From a virus: a stretch of DNA of 21,346 bases. A program made the translations under genes and the position numbers. The notes under the pieces were generated by a model. That model did not search any database, was not told the origin of the DNA, and saw only the letters and a list, made by a program, of their open reading frames with translations. Positions 1 to 5,873 of this stretch are shown piece after piece (the stretch's first letter is position 1; each line of letters starts with the position of its first letter). Location: the IMG/VR virus record IMGVR_UViG_3300042515_001155, positions 1-21,346 of that record. One strand, written 5' to 3'.

Positions 1-36
1 CCCCCTATGATCTCAGTTTTTTGCATGGCTGTTTAC

Positions 37-67
37 CCGCCCGGGTTTCTACCTGGGTGGTTTTTTT
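37..67 (+). terminator. Intrinsic terminator of an upstream plus-strand transcript
   Basis: CCGCCCGGGT (37-46) pairs with ACCTGGGTGG (51-60) around a TTCT loop. This gives a 10-bp stem with two G-U wobbles, followed directly by seven T residues (61-67). That is the classic Rho-independent shape on the plus strand, so a transcript entering from the left should end here. The U-tract ends only 12 nt before the first candidate start codon of the nuclease gene at 80. That gene therefore needs its own promoter, read-through, or the inner start at 98. Confidence 0.8.
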
Positions 68-79
68 AAAACTTACATA

Positions 80-397
80 ATGGAACTATACAACTACATG
101 GCGATTGTTTCAAAGGTGATTGACGGCGATACCGTCAAGCTGACCATCGACTACGGATTCCGCACCTACGGGGAGTACAACTGCAGGCTCGCCGGCATCA
201 ACGCAGCGGAGCTTGGCAGCGGAGGTGAGCCGGCACGGGACTATTTGAAGGAACTACTTCCGGAGCATTCGGTCATAAAGATCAAGAGCAAGAAACTCGA
301 CAAGTACGGGCGACCTATCATTGAGATACCCTACAAGGACACCACCATCAACCAGATCCTGCTTGACCAAGGACTTGCCAAGCCTTACATGCAATAA
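80..397 (+). CDS. SNase-fold (thermonuclease-like) small nuclease
   Basis: This 105-aa protein has the staphylococcal-nuclease core motifs in order: IDGDT (residues 14-18, matching the calcium-binding Asp pair), RLAGINAAE (36-44) and DKYGRPI (74-80). By alignment to the family, R36, E44 and R78 match the catalytic Arg35, Glu43 and Arg87. N41 replaces the calcium ligand Asp40. The family cleaves DNA or RNA phosphodiester bonds in a calcium-dependent way. There is no signal peptide, so it should act in the cytoplasm. The protein is shorter than secreted thermonucleases (about 150 aa) but spans the OB-fold core. Met7 (position 98) is a possible alternative start, just before the first core strand. 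It is the first gene of the plus-strand block, 9 nt ahead of the next gene. Its role could be host DNA degradation or recombination. Fold assignment is firm; activity is inferred. Confidence 0.85.
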   Translation: MELYNYMAIVSKVIDGDTVKLTIDYGFRTYGEYNCRLAGINAAELGSGGEPARDYLKELLPEHSVIKIKSKKLDKYGRPIIEIPYKDTTINQILLDQGLAKPYMQ

Positions 398-406
398 CCA
401 CAAACC

Positions 407-739
407 ATGAAGCAGCTACTCCAGCATCTGCTCAACAGAAAGCCAAAAGAACACCGCACCGAGGTGGTGAAGGAGATCCCGGTCGAGAAGAAGACGGTAT
501 TTGTCGGCAGCATCATCCCCGGCGATGGCCATAAGATCTGGGAATGGGACAGCAACACCAACGAGATTAGCCTCGCCAAATTTGAGGCGCATGTGACCCT
601 TGGCTGCGGCAGTAAATCCCGCGTGATCACAAAAGACGGGTGCCTGTACTGCTCCGCCCTTAACCGCAAGAATGCCGAAAAGCAGTTCCGCAGAAAGGTG
701 GTGGCAATCATGGAGGAGTTAACAAAAAAGGGCAATTAA
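407..739 (+). CDS. Conserved-looking small protein of unknown function
   Basis: A 110-aa soluble protein that I cannot assign to a named family. The first 25 residues are basic and helical (LLNRKPKEHRTE). The middle (about 35-58) holds a GHKIWEWDSNTNEIS stretch that reads like a beta-hairpin. The C-terminal part has a DGCLYCSALNRKNAEKQF segment with two closely spaced cysteines (CLYC) followed by a basic helix. The pattern of GH-hairpin plus CxYxxALNxKNA resembles short hypothetical proteins I associate with Bacteroidota phages and plasmids, but this is recollection, not a search. It starts 9 nt after the nuclease stop codon and is probably co-transcribed with it. A metal-binding or nucleic-acid-binding role is possible but unsupported. 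Confidence 0.7.
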   Translation: MKQLLQHLLNRKPKEHRTEVVKEIPVEKKTVFVGSIIPGDGHKIWEWDSNTNEISLAKFEAHVTLGCGSKSRVITKDGCLYCSALNRKNAEKQFRRKVVAIMEELTKKGN

Positions 740-778
740 TGTTACAAATTTGTATTTTATCATAGAATAACATTATTC

Positions 779-1642
779 ATGAAGACAATTACATCGGTCA
801 GTGGGGGACAGACATCTGCATATATTGCCGCTAACTATGATTCAGATCATCTTCTTTTTGCATTGGTTAGAATAGAAGATGAGAAATGTAGATTCAAAGA
901 TGAAGTATTGCGCAAACGCGTAGAGGATAAAATCCAAAAACCATTTATTGCCACAGCAGAAGATGATACAATCATATATACGATGTTTGATCTTGAGCAA
1001 TATTTAGGCCGGGAAATTACATGGGTTTCCGGAGTGACATTTGATGAAGTAGTTAAAAATGGAGGAGGTTGGTTGCCGAATAAATTGCATCGGTATTGCA
1101 CGCAGCTATTAAAAATACAACCCATGTTCTATTGGTGGCATAAAAACATTAATGAGCCAGTAAATATGCAGATTGGTTTCAGAGCAAATGAACAACACAG
1201 AGCAAACAAAATGCTGAAAAAACTAAATTCTGATGGATTACTTGAAGTTGAGGCTACAATAACAAAACACACATCCGGAAGACATGCAGGTAAAAATAAA
1301 TGGGAAAATATCGGATGGCAAAAGCCGAGCTTTCCATTAATTGAGAGCGGTGTCTTAAAGCAAGACATAATTAAATTTTGGGAGGACAAGCCAGTTAGAT
1401 TTGCTCCGTACAATAACTGTGTAGGTTGCTTCCATCGGAACCCAGTGTTTCTCAGATGGCAATATCAAGAACACCCAAACAAAATGGAATGGTTTGAGAG
1501 CAAGGAAGGCAATGGGAATGGGTATTGGAAAAGTGAGAATGGAGAAGTAATTCCATATGCTCGAATAAGAAACATGCTCCGTCAAACAGAATTATTCTCT
1601 ACAGATTTTACCTCATGCGATAGCGGGTATTGCGAGTTGTGA
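779..1642 (+). CDS. PP-loop ATPase, phosphoadenosine phosphosulfate reductase-like
   Basis: This 287-aa protein belongs to the PAPS-reductase/adenine-nucleotide alpha-hydrolase group. The PP-loop SGGQTS is at residues 8-13. A RYCTQLLKIQP segment (105-115) matches the family's CTxxLKxxP pattern, and GFRANEQHR (133-141) matches the GIRxxESxxR block. Cysteines C107, C214, C217, C280 and C285 could hold an Fe-S cluster or zinc. The C-terminal ECGLH motif of true CysH enzymes is absent, so assimilatory sulfate reduction is unlikely. Related PP-loop proteins perform sulfur or adenylation chemistry on nucleic acids, for example DndC in DNA phosphorothioation, but no dnd partners are visible here. 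The gene is about 39% GC in sampled rows against about 52% in neighbouring genes, and has a 39-nt AT-rich leader. It looks like a late acquisition. Confidence 0.75.
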   Translation: MKTITSVSGGQTSAYIAANYDSDHLLFALVRIEDEKCRFKDEVLRKRVEDKIQKPFIATAEDDTIIYTMFDLEQYLGREITWVSGVTFDEVVKNGGGWLPNKLHRYCTQLLKIQPMFYWWHKNINEPVNMQIGFRANEQHRANKMLKKLNSDGLLEVEATITKHTSGRHAGKNKWENIGWQKPSFPLIESGVLKQDIIKFWEDKPVRFAPYNNCVGCFHRNPVFLRWQYQEHPNKMEWFESKEGNGNGYWKSENGEVIPYARIRNMLRQTELFSTDFTSCDSGYCEL

Positions 1643-1661
1643 TTATTGGAAAACAACCGAG

Positions 1662-3350
1662 ATGAGCCAAACTTACAACTGGGCGAAGTACGACATCGAC
1701 ATCTCAAAGGTGGCCGGCGGCAAGACTTTCTGCCCTAAATGCCATCATACCCGCAAGCATCGCCACGACCGGTCGCTCTCCGTCGACGTTGAGACCGGAC
1801 TATTCAGGTGTCACAACCATCCATGCGATTTCAAGGGATTCGCCGGCGATAAGTATGTCAAGAAGGAGGCCAGGGAATACGTCCGCCCGCAGAAGCGCAT
1901 TCAGCATCTGAGCGATGATATTGTCGCCTGGTTCGAGGGTGTAAGGGGTATCAGCAACAACACGCTGCTACGTATGGGCATCACGGAGACCCTGGAGTGG
2001 ATGCCGCAGGTGAACGACAAACTGCTGTGCGTATGCTTTAACTACATCCGGGACGAGCAGCTCATCAACATCAAATACCGGGGACCGCAAAAGGAGTTCA
2101 AGATGGTCAGCGGTGCGGAACTCATCTTCTACAACCTTGACGCCATCAAGCACGAGCGGGAATGTATCATAGTGGAGGGCGAGATTGATGTTCTTACCGC
2201 CGTGGAATCCGGGATATTCAATGCCATCTCGGTGCCGAACGGCGCATCGCTTTCATCCAATGCCAAACTGGAGTACCTGGAAAACTGCTGGGAGTACTTT
2301 GAGGTGATGGACAAGATTGTTATCGCCACCGATGGTGACCAGGCGGGCCATGCCCTGCGTGATGAGCTGGCTCGCCGTCTTGGGAAGCACAGGTGCTACA
2401 AGGTGGAATATCCTCAAGGCTGCAAGGACTCCAATGAGGTGCTGCTCAACCACGGAAGGGACGCGGTCAAGAAACTATTTTCGGAAGCCAAGCCGTTCCC
2501 GGTGGAAGGCGTTGTGACCCTTGAGGACATGTACGATGATGTGCAGGAGCTGTACACAAATGGATACCCGCCCGGTCTCAAGGCGGGCATCGACGGCTTT
2601 GATGAACACGCCTCCTTTAACCAGAGCAACGGGGAGCTGTGGATTGTGACCGGTAGTCCGGGATCCGGAAAGAGCGAGTTCGTAGACTGGATCATGGCTC
2701 AGATGCGGATCAAACATGATTGGAAGTGGGGCGTGTTCAGTTTTGAGACACAGCCGCCTGCCATACACGTCACCCTGCTCATGCAGAAGATTGTCGGCAA
2801 GTCGTTCCAGCCGAGGGCGGATGCCAACAAGATGATGCTCCGGCATGAGGCCGAGTATGCGGCAGGCATGATAGACGAGCATTTCTTCTTTGTCAACATC
2901 GACGAGACCGAGTTCACCATTGACGCCATACTGGAGAAGTGCAGGATGCTTGTGGTTCAGCGCGGCATCAATGGTGTGGTCATCGACCCCTGGAACTATA
3001 TTGAGGCCGCCCTGGAACCCGGGCAGAGCGAGACGCAGTACATAAACCAATGCCTCAAGAAGATAAAGGTCTTCACCCGCAAGTACGGCGTGCATATCTT
3101 CCTCATCGCCCACCCTACCAAACTGAAGAAAGAGAACGGGAAGTACGAGGTTCCGACCATGTACCAAATCAGCGGCAGCGCACACTTTTTCAATCATGCC
3201 GATAACGGGTTCGCCGTATGGAGGGATTTTGAGACCGGAGTGGTGGAGATCCACATCCAAAAGATTAAGCGGTCATGGCTTGGGCAGCTCGGAAGGATCG
3301 AGTATCTGTTCGACACCCAAACGAGGCAATACAAGAAGACCCATAATTGA
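1662..3350 (+). CDS. Primase-helicase, T7 gp4/Twinkle type
   Basis: A 562-aa bifunctional replication protein. Residues 24-55 form a zinc-binding primase finger (CPKC at 24-27, then C50 and C55). A TOPRIM fold follows with the VEGEID glutamate motif near 171-176 and the TDGDQAG aspartate motif near 223-229. The RecA/DnaB-like helicase half starts near residue 300. It has Walker A GSPGSGKS (331-338), catalytic Glu362 in SFET, a Walker B aspartate near D442 (GVVIDPWN), and an IAHPTK motif close to 485. It would unwind the fork and lay down RNA primers. It starts 19 nt after the PAPS-like gene. Its TGA stop codon (3348-3350) lies inside the loop of the terminator hairpin at 3336-3360. No DNA polymerase is in this window; it may lie left of the edge or be supplied by the host. 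Confidence 0.93.
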   Translation: MSQTYNWAKYDIDISKVAGGKTFCPKCHHTRKHRHDRSLSVDVETGLFRCHNHPCDFKGFAGDKYVKKEAREYVRPQKRIQHLSDDIVAWFEGVRGISNNTLLRMGITETLEWMPQVNDKLLCVCFNYIRDEQLINIKYRGPQKEFKMVSGAELIFYNLDAIKHERECIIVEGEIDVLTAVESGIFNAISVPNGASLSSNAKLEYLENCWEYFEVMDKIVIATDGDQAGHALRDELARRLGKHRCYKVEYPQGCKDSNEVLLNHGRDAVKKLFSEAKPFPVEGVVTLEDMYDDVQELYTNGYPPGLKAGIDGFDEHASFNQSNGELWIVTGSPGSGKSEFVDWIMAQMRIKHDWKWGVFSFETQPPAIHVTLLMQKIVGKSFQPRADANKMMLRHEAEYAAGMIDEHFFFVNIDETEFTIDAILEKCRMLVVQRGINGVVIDPWNYIEAALEPGQSETQYINQCLKKIKVFTRKYGVHIFLIAHPTKLKKENGKYEVPTMYQISGSAHFFNHADNGFAVWRDFETGVVEIHIQKIKRSWLGQLGRIEYLFDTQTRQYKKTHN

Positions 3351-3364
3351 TATGGGTCTTTTGC
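3336..3364. terminator. Bidirectional terminator between convergent genes
   Basis: AAGACCCATA (3336-3345) and TATGGGTCTT (3351-3360) form a perfect 10-bp stem around a 5-nt loop. On the plus strand the stem runs into TCTTTTGCTT. On the minus strand it runs into TCTTCTTGT. The element lies between the primase-helicase stop codon (in the loop) and the integrase stop codon (3365-3367), so it can end both converging transcripts. Confidence 0.8.
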
Positions 3365-4591
3365 TTATTTGAAGAAGTCCAGTTTCTTTAGTTCCGATGC
3401 TTTTTCCTGTGGTGTCATCTTGTTGTAATGATCCCAGGTATTCCGGCTCATGCCTAACATATCCCCTGCAATCTCATAAGGGATATGGTTTCTCTGCATA
3501 TTCGTTGTGATGCTTCTTCTTGCCGTATGCGATGTTACAAGCCTCCATTTCTCAGTGGTGATCTCATGTATGACACCGGCCCGGTCTTTCTTAATTGTCA
3601 CCTTCTCGTTGATGCCTGCCAGTCGGCATATTTCCCGGATGGTAATGTTCATATTTGATATGGCGATGGCAGAAACAAACATGCCTTTGTTTTTTTCAAG
3701 CAGTTCCTTTAGTTTAGGCATGATAGGAATCACGACTATCTTTTTGGTCTTTTTGTTCATCAGCTGGATGGTATCTCCGACAATGTTATCTGGCTTCAGT
3801 TTCTCGGCATCACTGAATCTAAGTCCGGTATAATACATCGTCAACCATAAGTTCCGGTATTTCACAAGTCTTTCGTCATGCGAGAGATCGACATTGTGTA
3901 TGCGTTCAATTTCCTCCTCGGTTAGGAATATCTTCTGCACCTTTCTGTTCCTTTGGCTCATCTTAACATCACTGAGCGGACCGCTGTACTCTCCAAGTTT
4001 TGTCAACTCATTGATCAACACCTTGAATTTATTCATGACCAATGTCGTGCTATTGAACGACAGTTTTCTGGAGAAACAATAGTTCTTAAAATTTGTAATG
4101 TCATTTTCAGTTATTTCATCAAGCGATCTTCCTTCAAAATATTTGATGATCTTTTTGTAGGCAATCATGAATGTCTTGATTGTATTGTCGGTGTATCTGT
4201 TGCCGGCCGGCGTCAGTATCTCTCCTCGTCCCATCTTTTGGATGATTGTAAACAAGGATTTAGACAGATCCCTTTTCTCTGCTTTCACACTTTCCTCGCC
4301 GGAGATGATTGCCAATATATCCGACTTCATTATGAGGCCATCCTTCATGCGTGTATTGAGCAGAAGGTTGTCTATGGTCGAGCGGATGTATCGCATGTAT
4401 GCCTCCGCGGTTTCCACTGACGCCCTATCCTTTGGGTGGACCCCCTTGTATGATACCCAGCCATCCTTCCATGCGGATGTCGGTATGATCTTCCCTATTG
4501 ATTTTCTGATGCGGCCATCGGAGCAGTAGCCTTGTATCCAAATTGCTGATTCTTTGTCCGATGTATCACGGAGATAGAAAGTGATTTTCAT
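3365..4591 (-). CDS. int: Tyrosine recombinase / phage integrase
   Basis: A 408-aa site-specific recombinase that would insert and excise the phage. Residues 1-60 (ITFYLRDT..RIRKSIG) look like the arm-type DNA-binding domain. Residues about 105-205 form the SAM-like core-binding domain, and about 225-395 the catalytic domain. Catalytic residues are visible: R258 in YYTGLRFSD, H355-x-x-R358 in SHTARRS, and nucleophile Y389 in NTWDHYNK. W386 and H388 flank it, and a lysine from the KKTKK hairpin (about 280-284) should complete the set. The reading frame opens upstream to 4681. The inner ATG at 4591 is preferred because the domain begins there and the extra 30 residues are Ser/Lys-rich and cover the TGTGACC repeats. 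GC is about 40%. The upstream region carries probable arm sites and a -7 promoter element. Confidence 0.95.
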   Translation of the reverse strand: MKITFYLRDTSDKESAIWIQGYCSDGRIRKSIGKIIPTSAWKDGWVSYKGVHPKDRASVETAEAYMRYIRSTIDNLLLNTRMKDGLIMKSDILAIISGEESVKAEKRDLSKSLFTIIQKMGRGEILTPAGNRYTDNTIKTFMIAYKKIIKYFEGRSLDEITENDITNFKNYCFSRKLSFNSTTLVMNKFKVLINELTKLGEYSGPLSDVKMSQRNRKVQKIFLTEEEIERIHNVDLSHDERLVKYRNLWLTMYYTGLRFSDAEKLKPDNIVGDTIQLMNKKTKKIVVIPIMPKLKELLEKNKGMFVSAIAISNMNITIREICRLAGINEKVTIKKDRAGVIHEITTEKWRLVTSHTARRSITTNMQRNHIPYEIAGDMLGMSRNTWDHYNKMTPQEKASELKKLDFFK

Positions 4592-4643
4592 TGCTGCTTT
4601 TTTGGTTTTTTTTGGACTTTGGTCACGATTTTTAGTCACACAA

Positions 4644-4679
4644 TGTGACCAGGTTGATTTATGTGACCGTAGTGTGACC
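4644..4679 (+). repeat. Left TGTGACC cluster (putative integrase arm sites)
   Basis: Three copies of TGTGACC at 4644, 4662 and 4673. The last two are 11 bp apart start to start, one helical turn, separated by CGTA-type spacing of 4 nt and followed by AAA. The first copy forms a palindrome with GTCACA at 4635-4640 across a CAA spacer. Confidence 0.65.
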
Positions 4680-4686
4680 AAATATA
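4679..4686 (-). promoter_or_regulatory. Bacteroidota-type -7 element for the integrase
   Basis: Read on the minus strand this is TATATTTG, an exact match to the TAnnTTTG -7 consensus of Bacteroidota promoters. It points at the integrase, and would give a leader of roughly 80 nt before the ATG at 4591. No clear TTTG -33 element is present at the usual distance; only a T-run lies there. The element overlaps the end of the TGTGACC copy at 4673-4679, so protein bound to that site could block transcription. Confidence 0.45.
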
Positions 4687-4767
4687 CTACGTAAATTCAA
4701 TTCTAAAAAAGAAATAAGTAAATTAGTTATCCGATTTTCAGGCTAAATAACCAGTATATGTTGTATT

Positions 4768-4830
4768 TGCGTATAATTACAAGTCGAGTCGCTAATTAAT
4801 AAATATATGATTGTCAATAACTTATACGCA
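4768..4830. repeat. Spaced inverted repeat inside the putative attP
   Basis: TGCGTATAA (4768-4776) and TTATACGCA (4822-4830) are exact 9-bp reverse complements, separated by 45 bp of AT-rich sequence. The right arm ends 2 bp before the right TGTGACC pair. It could be a pair of sites for a dimeric DNA-binding protein such as an excisionase or repressor. Function is unproven. Confidence 0.45.
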
Positions 4831-4832
4831 TC

Positions 4833-4850
4833 TGTGACCGCAGTGTGACC
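4833..4850 (+). repeat. Right TGTGACC pair (putative integrase arm sites)
   Basis: Two TGTGACC copies at 4833 and 4844, again 11 bp apart and followed by AAA. Over 21 bp this pair differs from the left pair (4662-4682) at only one position, so the two pairs are a direct repeat 171 bp apart. Confidence 0.7.
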
Positions 4851-4855
4851 AAAAA

Positions 4856-5113
4856 TCAACTTTGTATTCCAAGCTTCAGAGAATCATCTATTTCAGTGGT
4901 GAATTCACCCTCATAACAGGAGATTTCCTCGCCTTGATTTACCAATGTAAAGATAGGGCCATTTGGAGATATAGCAATTCCTATCAGCAAAAAAGGTGAC
5001 TGTTCGGGGTCTGTTTTAAGGTAAAGCGGCTGATACCATTCCAGGTCGAATTTGAATTTTATTGGCATACGAAATGCTTTAATGTTAAGGTGAATGTCAC
5101 CCTTCCAACACAT
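4856..5113 (-). CDS. Small conserved protein, end of the late operon
   Basis: An 85-aa (or 70-aa) soluble protein of unknown function. The part from residue 16 onward, with LYLKTDPEQ, GIAISPNGPIFTLV and a C-terminal YEGEFTTEID, looks like a small beta-barrel protein I recall as common in Bacteroidota phages and mobile elements. Those relatives begin near the second Met, so the true start may be 5068 rather than 5113. The first start leaves only 5 nt to the peptidase stop codon, which also fits the tight operon spacing. It is the last gene of the minus-strand late block before the attP region. No catalytic residues are apparent. Confidence 0.65.
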   Translation of the reverse strand: MCWKGDIHLNIKAFRMPIKFKFDLEWYQPLYLKTDPEQSPFLLIGIAISPNGPIFTLVNQGEEISCYEGEFTTEIDDSLKLGIQS

Positions 5114-5118
5114 CAGCC

Positions 5119-5871
5119 TTATACCAACCTTATCGTCCAGAAATCATCAGCAAGGTTCGGGTCTGTCACATAATCATATGGAAGGTAGCAATGGCCCCTG
5201 TCGCCCCATCCGCTACCCCATGAATTGCGGATGATGAACTCCCTCCTATCGTCATCATACCCCACACAAAAGACGGCGTGTCCGCCCAGCATTTGTTCTC
5301 CCGGCTTCGGCATTGGCACGACCCCGGTCCTTGCGACCTCCTCAGACTCTATCGTCTCATACACGGAGAACCCAAAGACAAATCCGTAGCCATCGGCAAG
5401 GCACTGCTTCAGGTCACGCAGAACCCGGTTGTCGAGTCTCAGGTATTCCCTGACCGTACTTTTTTTGGCATCCTTATAGGCGGCAACGGCAGGCTTCTTC
5501 TTGAACTTTGTGATGTCATAGGGCCATAGGGTCTCCTCGCAGACACCCTGCTTGGCCATCGTCTTGATGCCATCCCGGATATAGGCCCCGGAATCCGAAT
5601 TGATCGTGCCGATGATGGCCCGCTCATTATAATATATAAATAGCCGGGATGGCTTTGTCGCCTTGAGTTTTTGACGTACCCTGCCGAAGTCGTATGCGGA
5701 GCCGAGGGCATTGGCAGTGCATGATCCCAGTGCGCCCTGGTCGTAAACCAGTGAATGAAGGGAGCGGAGATCGACTTTCTTTGGGAGCGCACCCTTGACC
5801 ATGCCGCTGAATTTCAGATCCCTGATGTCCGGTATGTCCGGCAGCCATCCGTACTTGTAGTTTTGCAGCAT
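5119..5871 (-). CDS. Papain-family (C1A) cysteine peptidase
   Basis: A 250-aa protein with a full papain-type active site: Q45 and C51 in YDQGALGSCTANA, H198 in GGHAVFCVGYD, and N216 in IRNSWGSGWGDRG. The YGWLPDIPDIRD opening (residues 7-18) is typical of bacterial and viral C1A peptidases that lack a long inhibitory propeptide. There is no signal peptide, so it should be made active in the cytoplasm. It begins 2 nt after the metallophosphoesterase stop codon, in the late operon behind the lysis genes. Possible jobs are processing of virion proteins (the 3073-aa protein is an obvious large substrate), attack on host proteins, or help with lysis. None is shown by the sequence. Family assignment is very firm; the target is unknown. 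Confidence 0.93.
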   Translation of the reverse strand: MLQNYKYGWLPDIPDIRDLKFSGMVKGALPKKVDLRSLHSLVYDQGALGSCTANALGSAYDFGRVRQKLKATKPSRLFIYYNERAIIGTINSDSGAYIRDGIKTMAKQGVCEETLWPYDITKFKKKPAVAAYKDAKKSTVREYLRLDNRVLRDLKQCLADGYGFVFGFSVYETIESEEVARTGVVPMPKPGEQMLGGHAVFCVGYDDDRREFIIRNSWGSGWGDRGHCYLPYDYVTDPNLADDFWTIRLV

Positions 5872-5873
5872 CG

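Larger units (their letters stand above)
4621..4854. other. Candidate attP site and integrase control region
   Basis: An AT-rich region between the integrase start (4591) and the 85-aa gene (4856) that contains no convincing gene. TGTGACC occurs five times on the plus strand: 4644-4650, 4662-4668, 4673-4679, 4833-4839 and 4844-4850. GGTCAC (4621-4626) and GTCACA (4635-4640) occur in the opposite sense. The two sets flank about 150 bp of AT-rich DNA. Same-orientation arm sites on both sides of a core, next to an integrase with an arm-binding domain, is the layout of lambda-type attP. The core crossover site is not identifiable without the host attachment sequence. I saw no tRNA 3' end in it. 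Confidence 0.6.

Noticed and set aside
745-754. Palindrome ACAAATTTGT upstream of the PAPS-like gene, and a near -7 match CAAATTTG
   Set aside because: The palindrome is short and AT-rich, the promoter match has one mismatch and there is no -33 partner, so chance is likely.
2475-3260. A 261-codon open frame on the minus strand opposite the primase-helicase
   Set aside because: The plus-strand frame carries the Walker motifs and family signature. The opposite frame has no recognisable domain and arises from the GC-rich codon pattern.
4592-4681. Thirty extra N-terminal residues for the integrase
   Set aside because: They are encoded by the TGTGACC repeats and a promoter-like element, and the arm-binding domain begins at the inner Met.
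4780-4800. Possible tRNA 3' end or T-arm (AGTCGAGTCGCT) in the attP region
   Set aside because: It lacks the GTTCGA T-loop and a paired stem, and no acceptor or CCA end follows.
4621-4854. TGTGACC copies as a CRISPR array
   Set aside because: Repeat units are 7 bp, irregularly spaced, in two clusters and partly inverted, and there are no cas genes.
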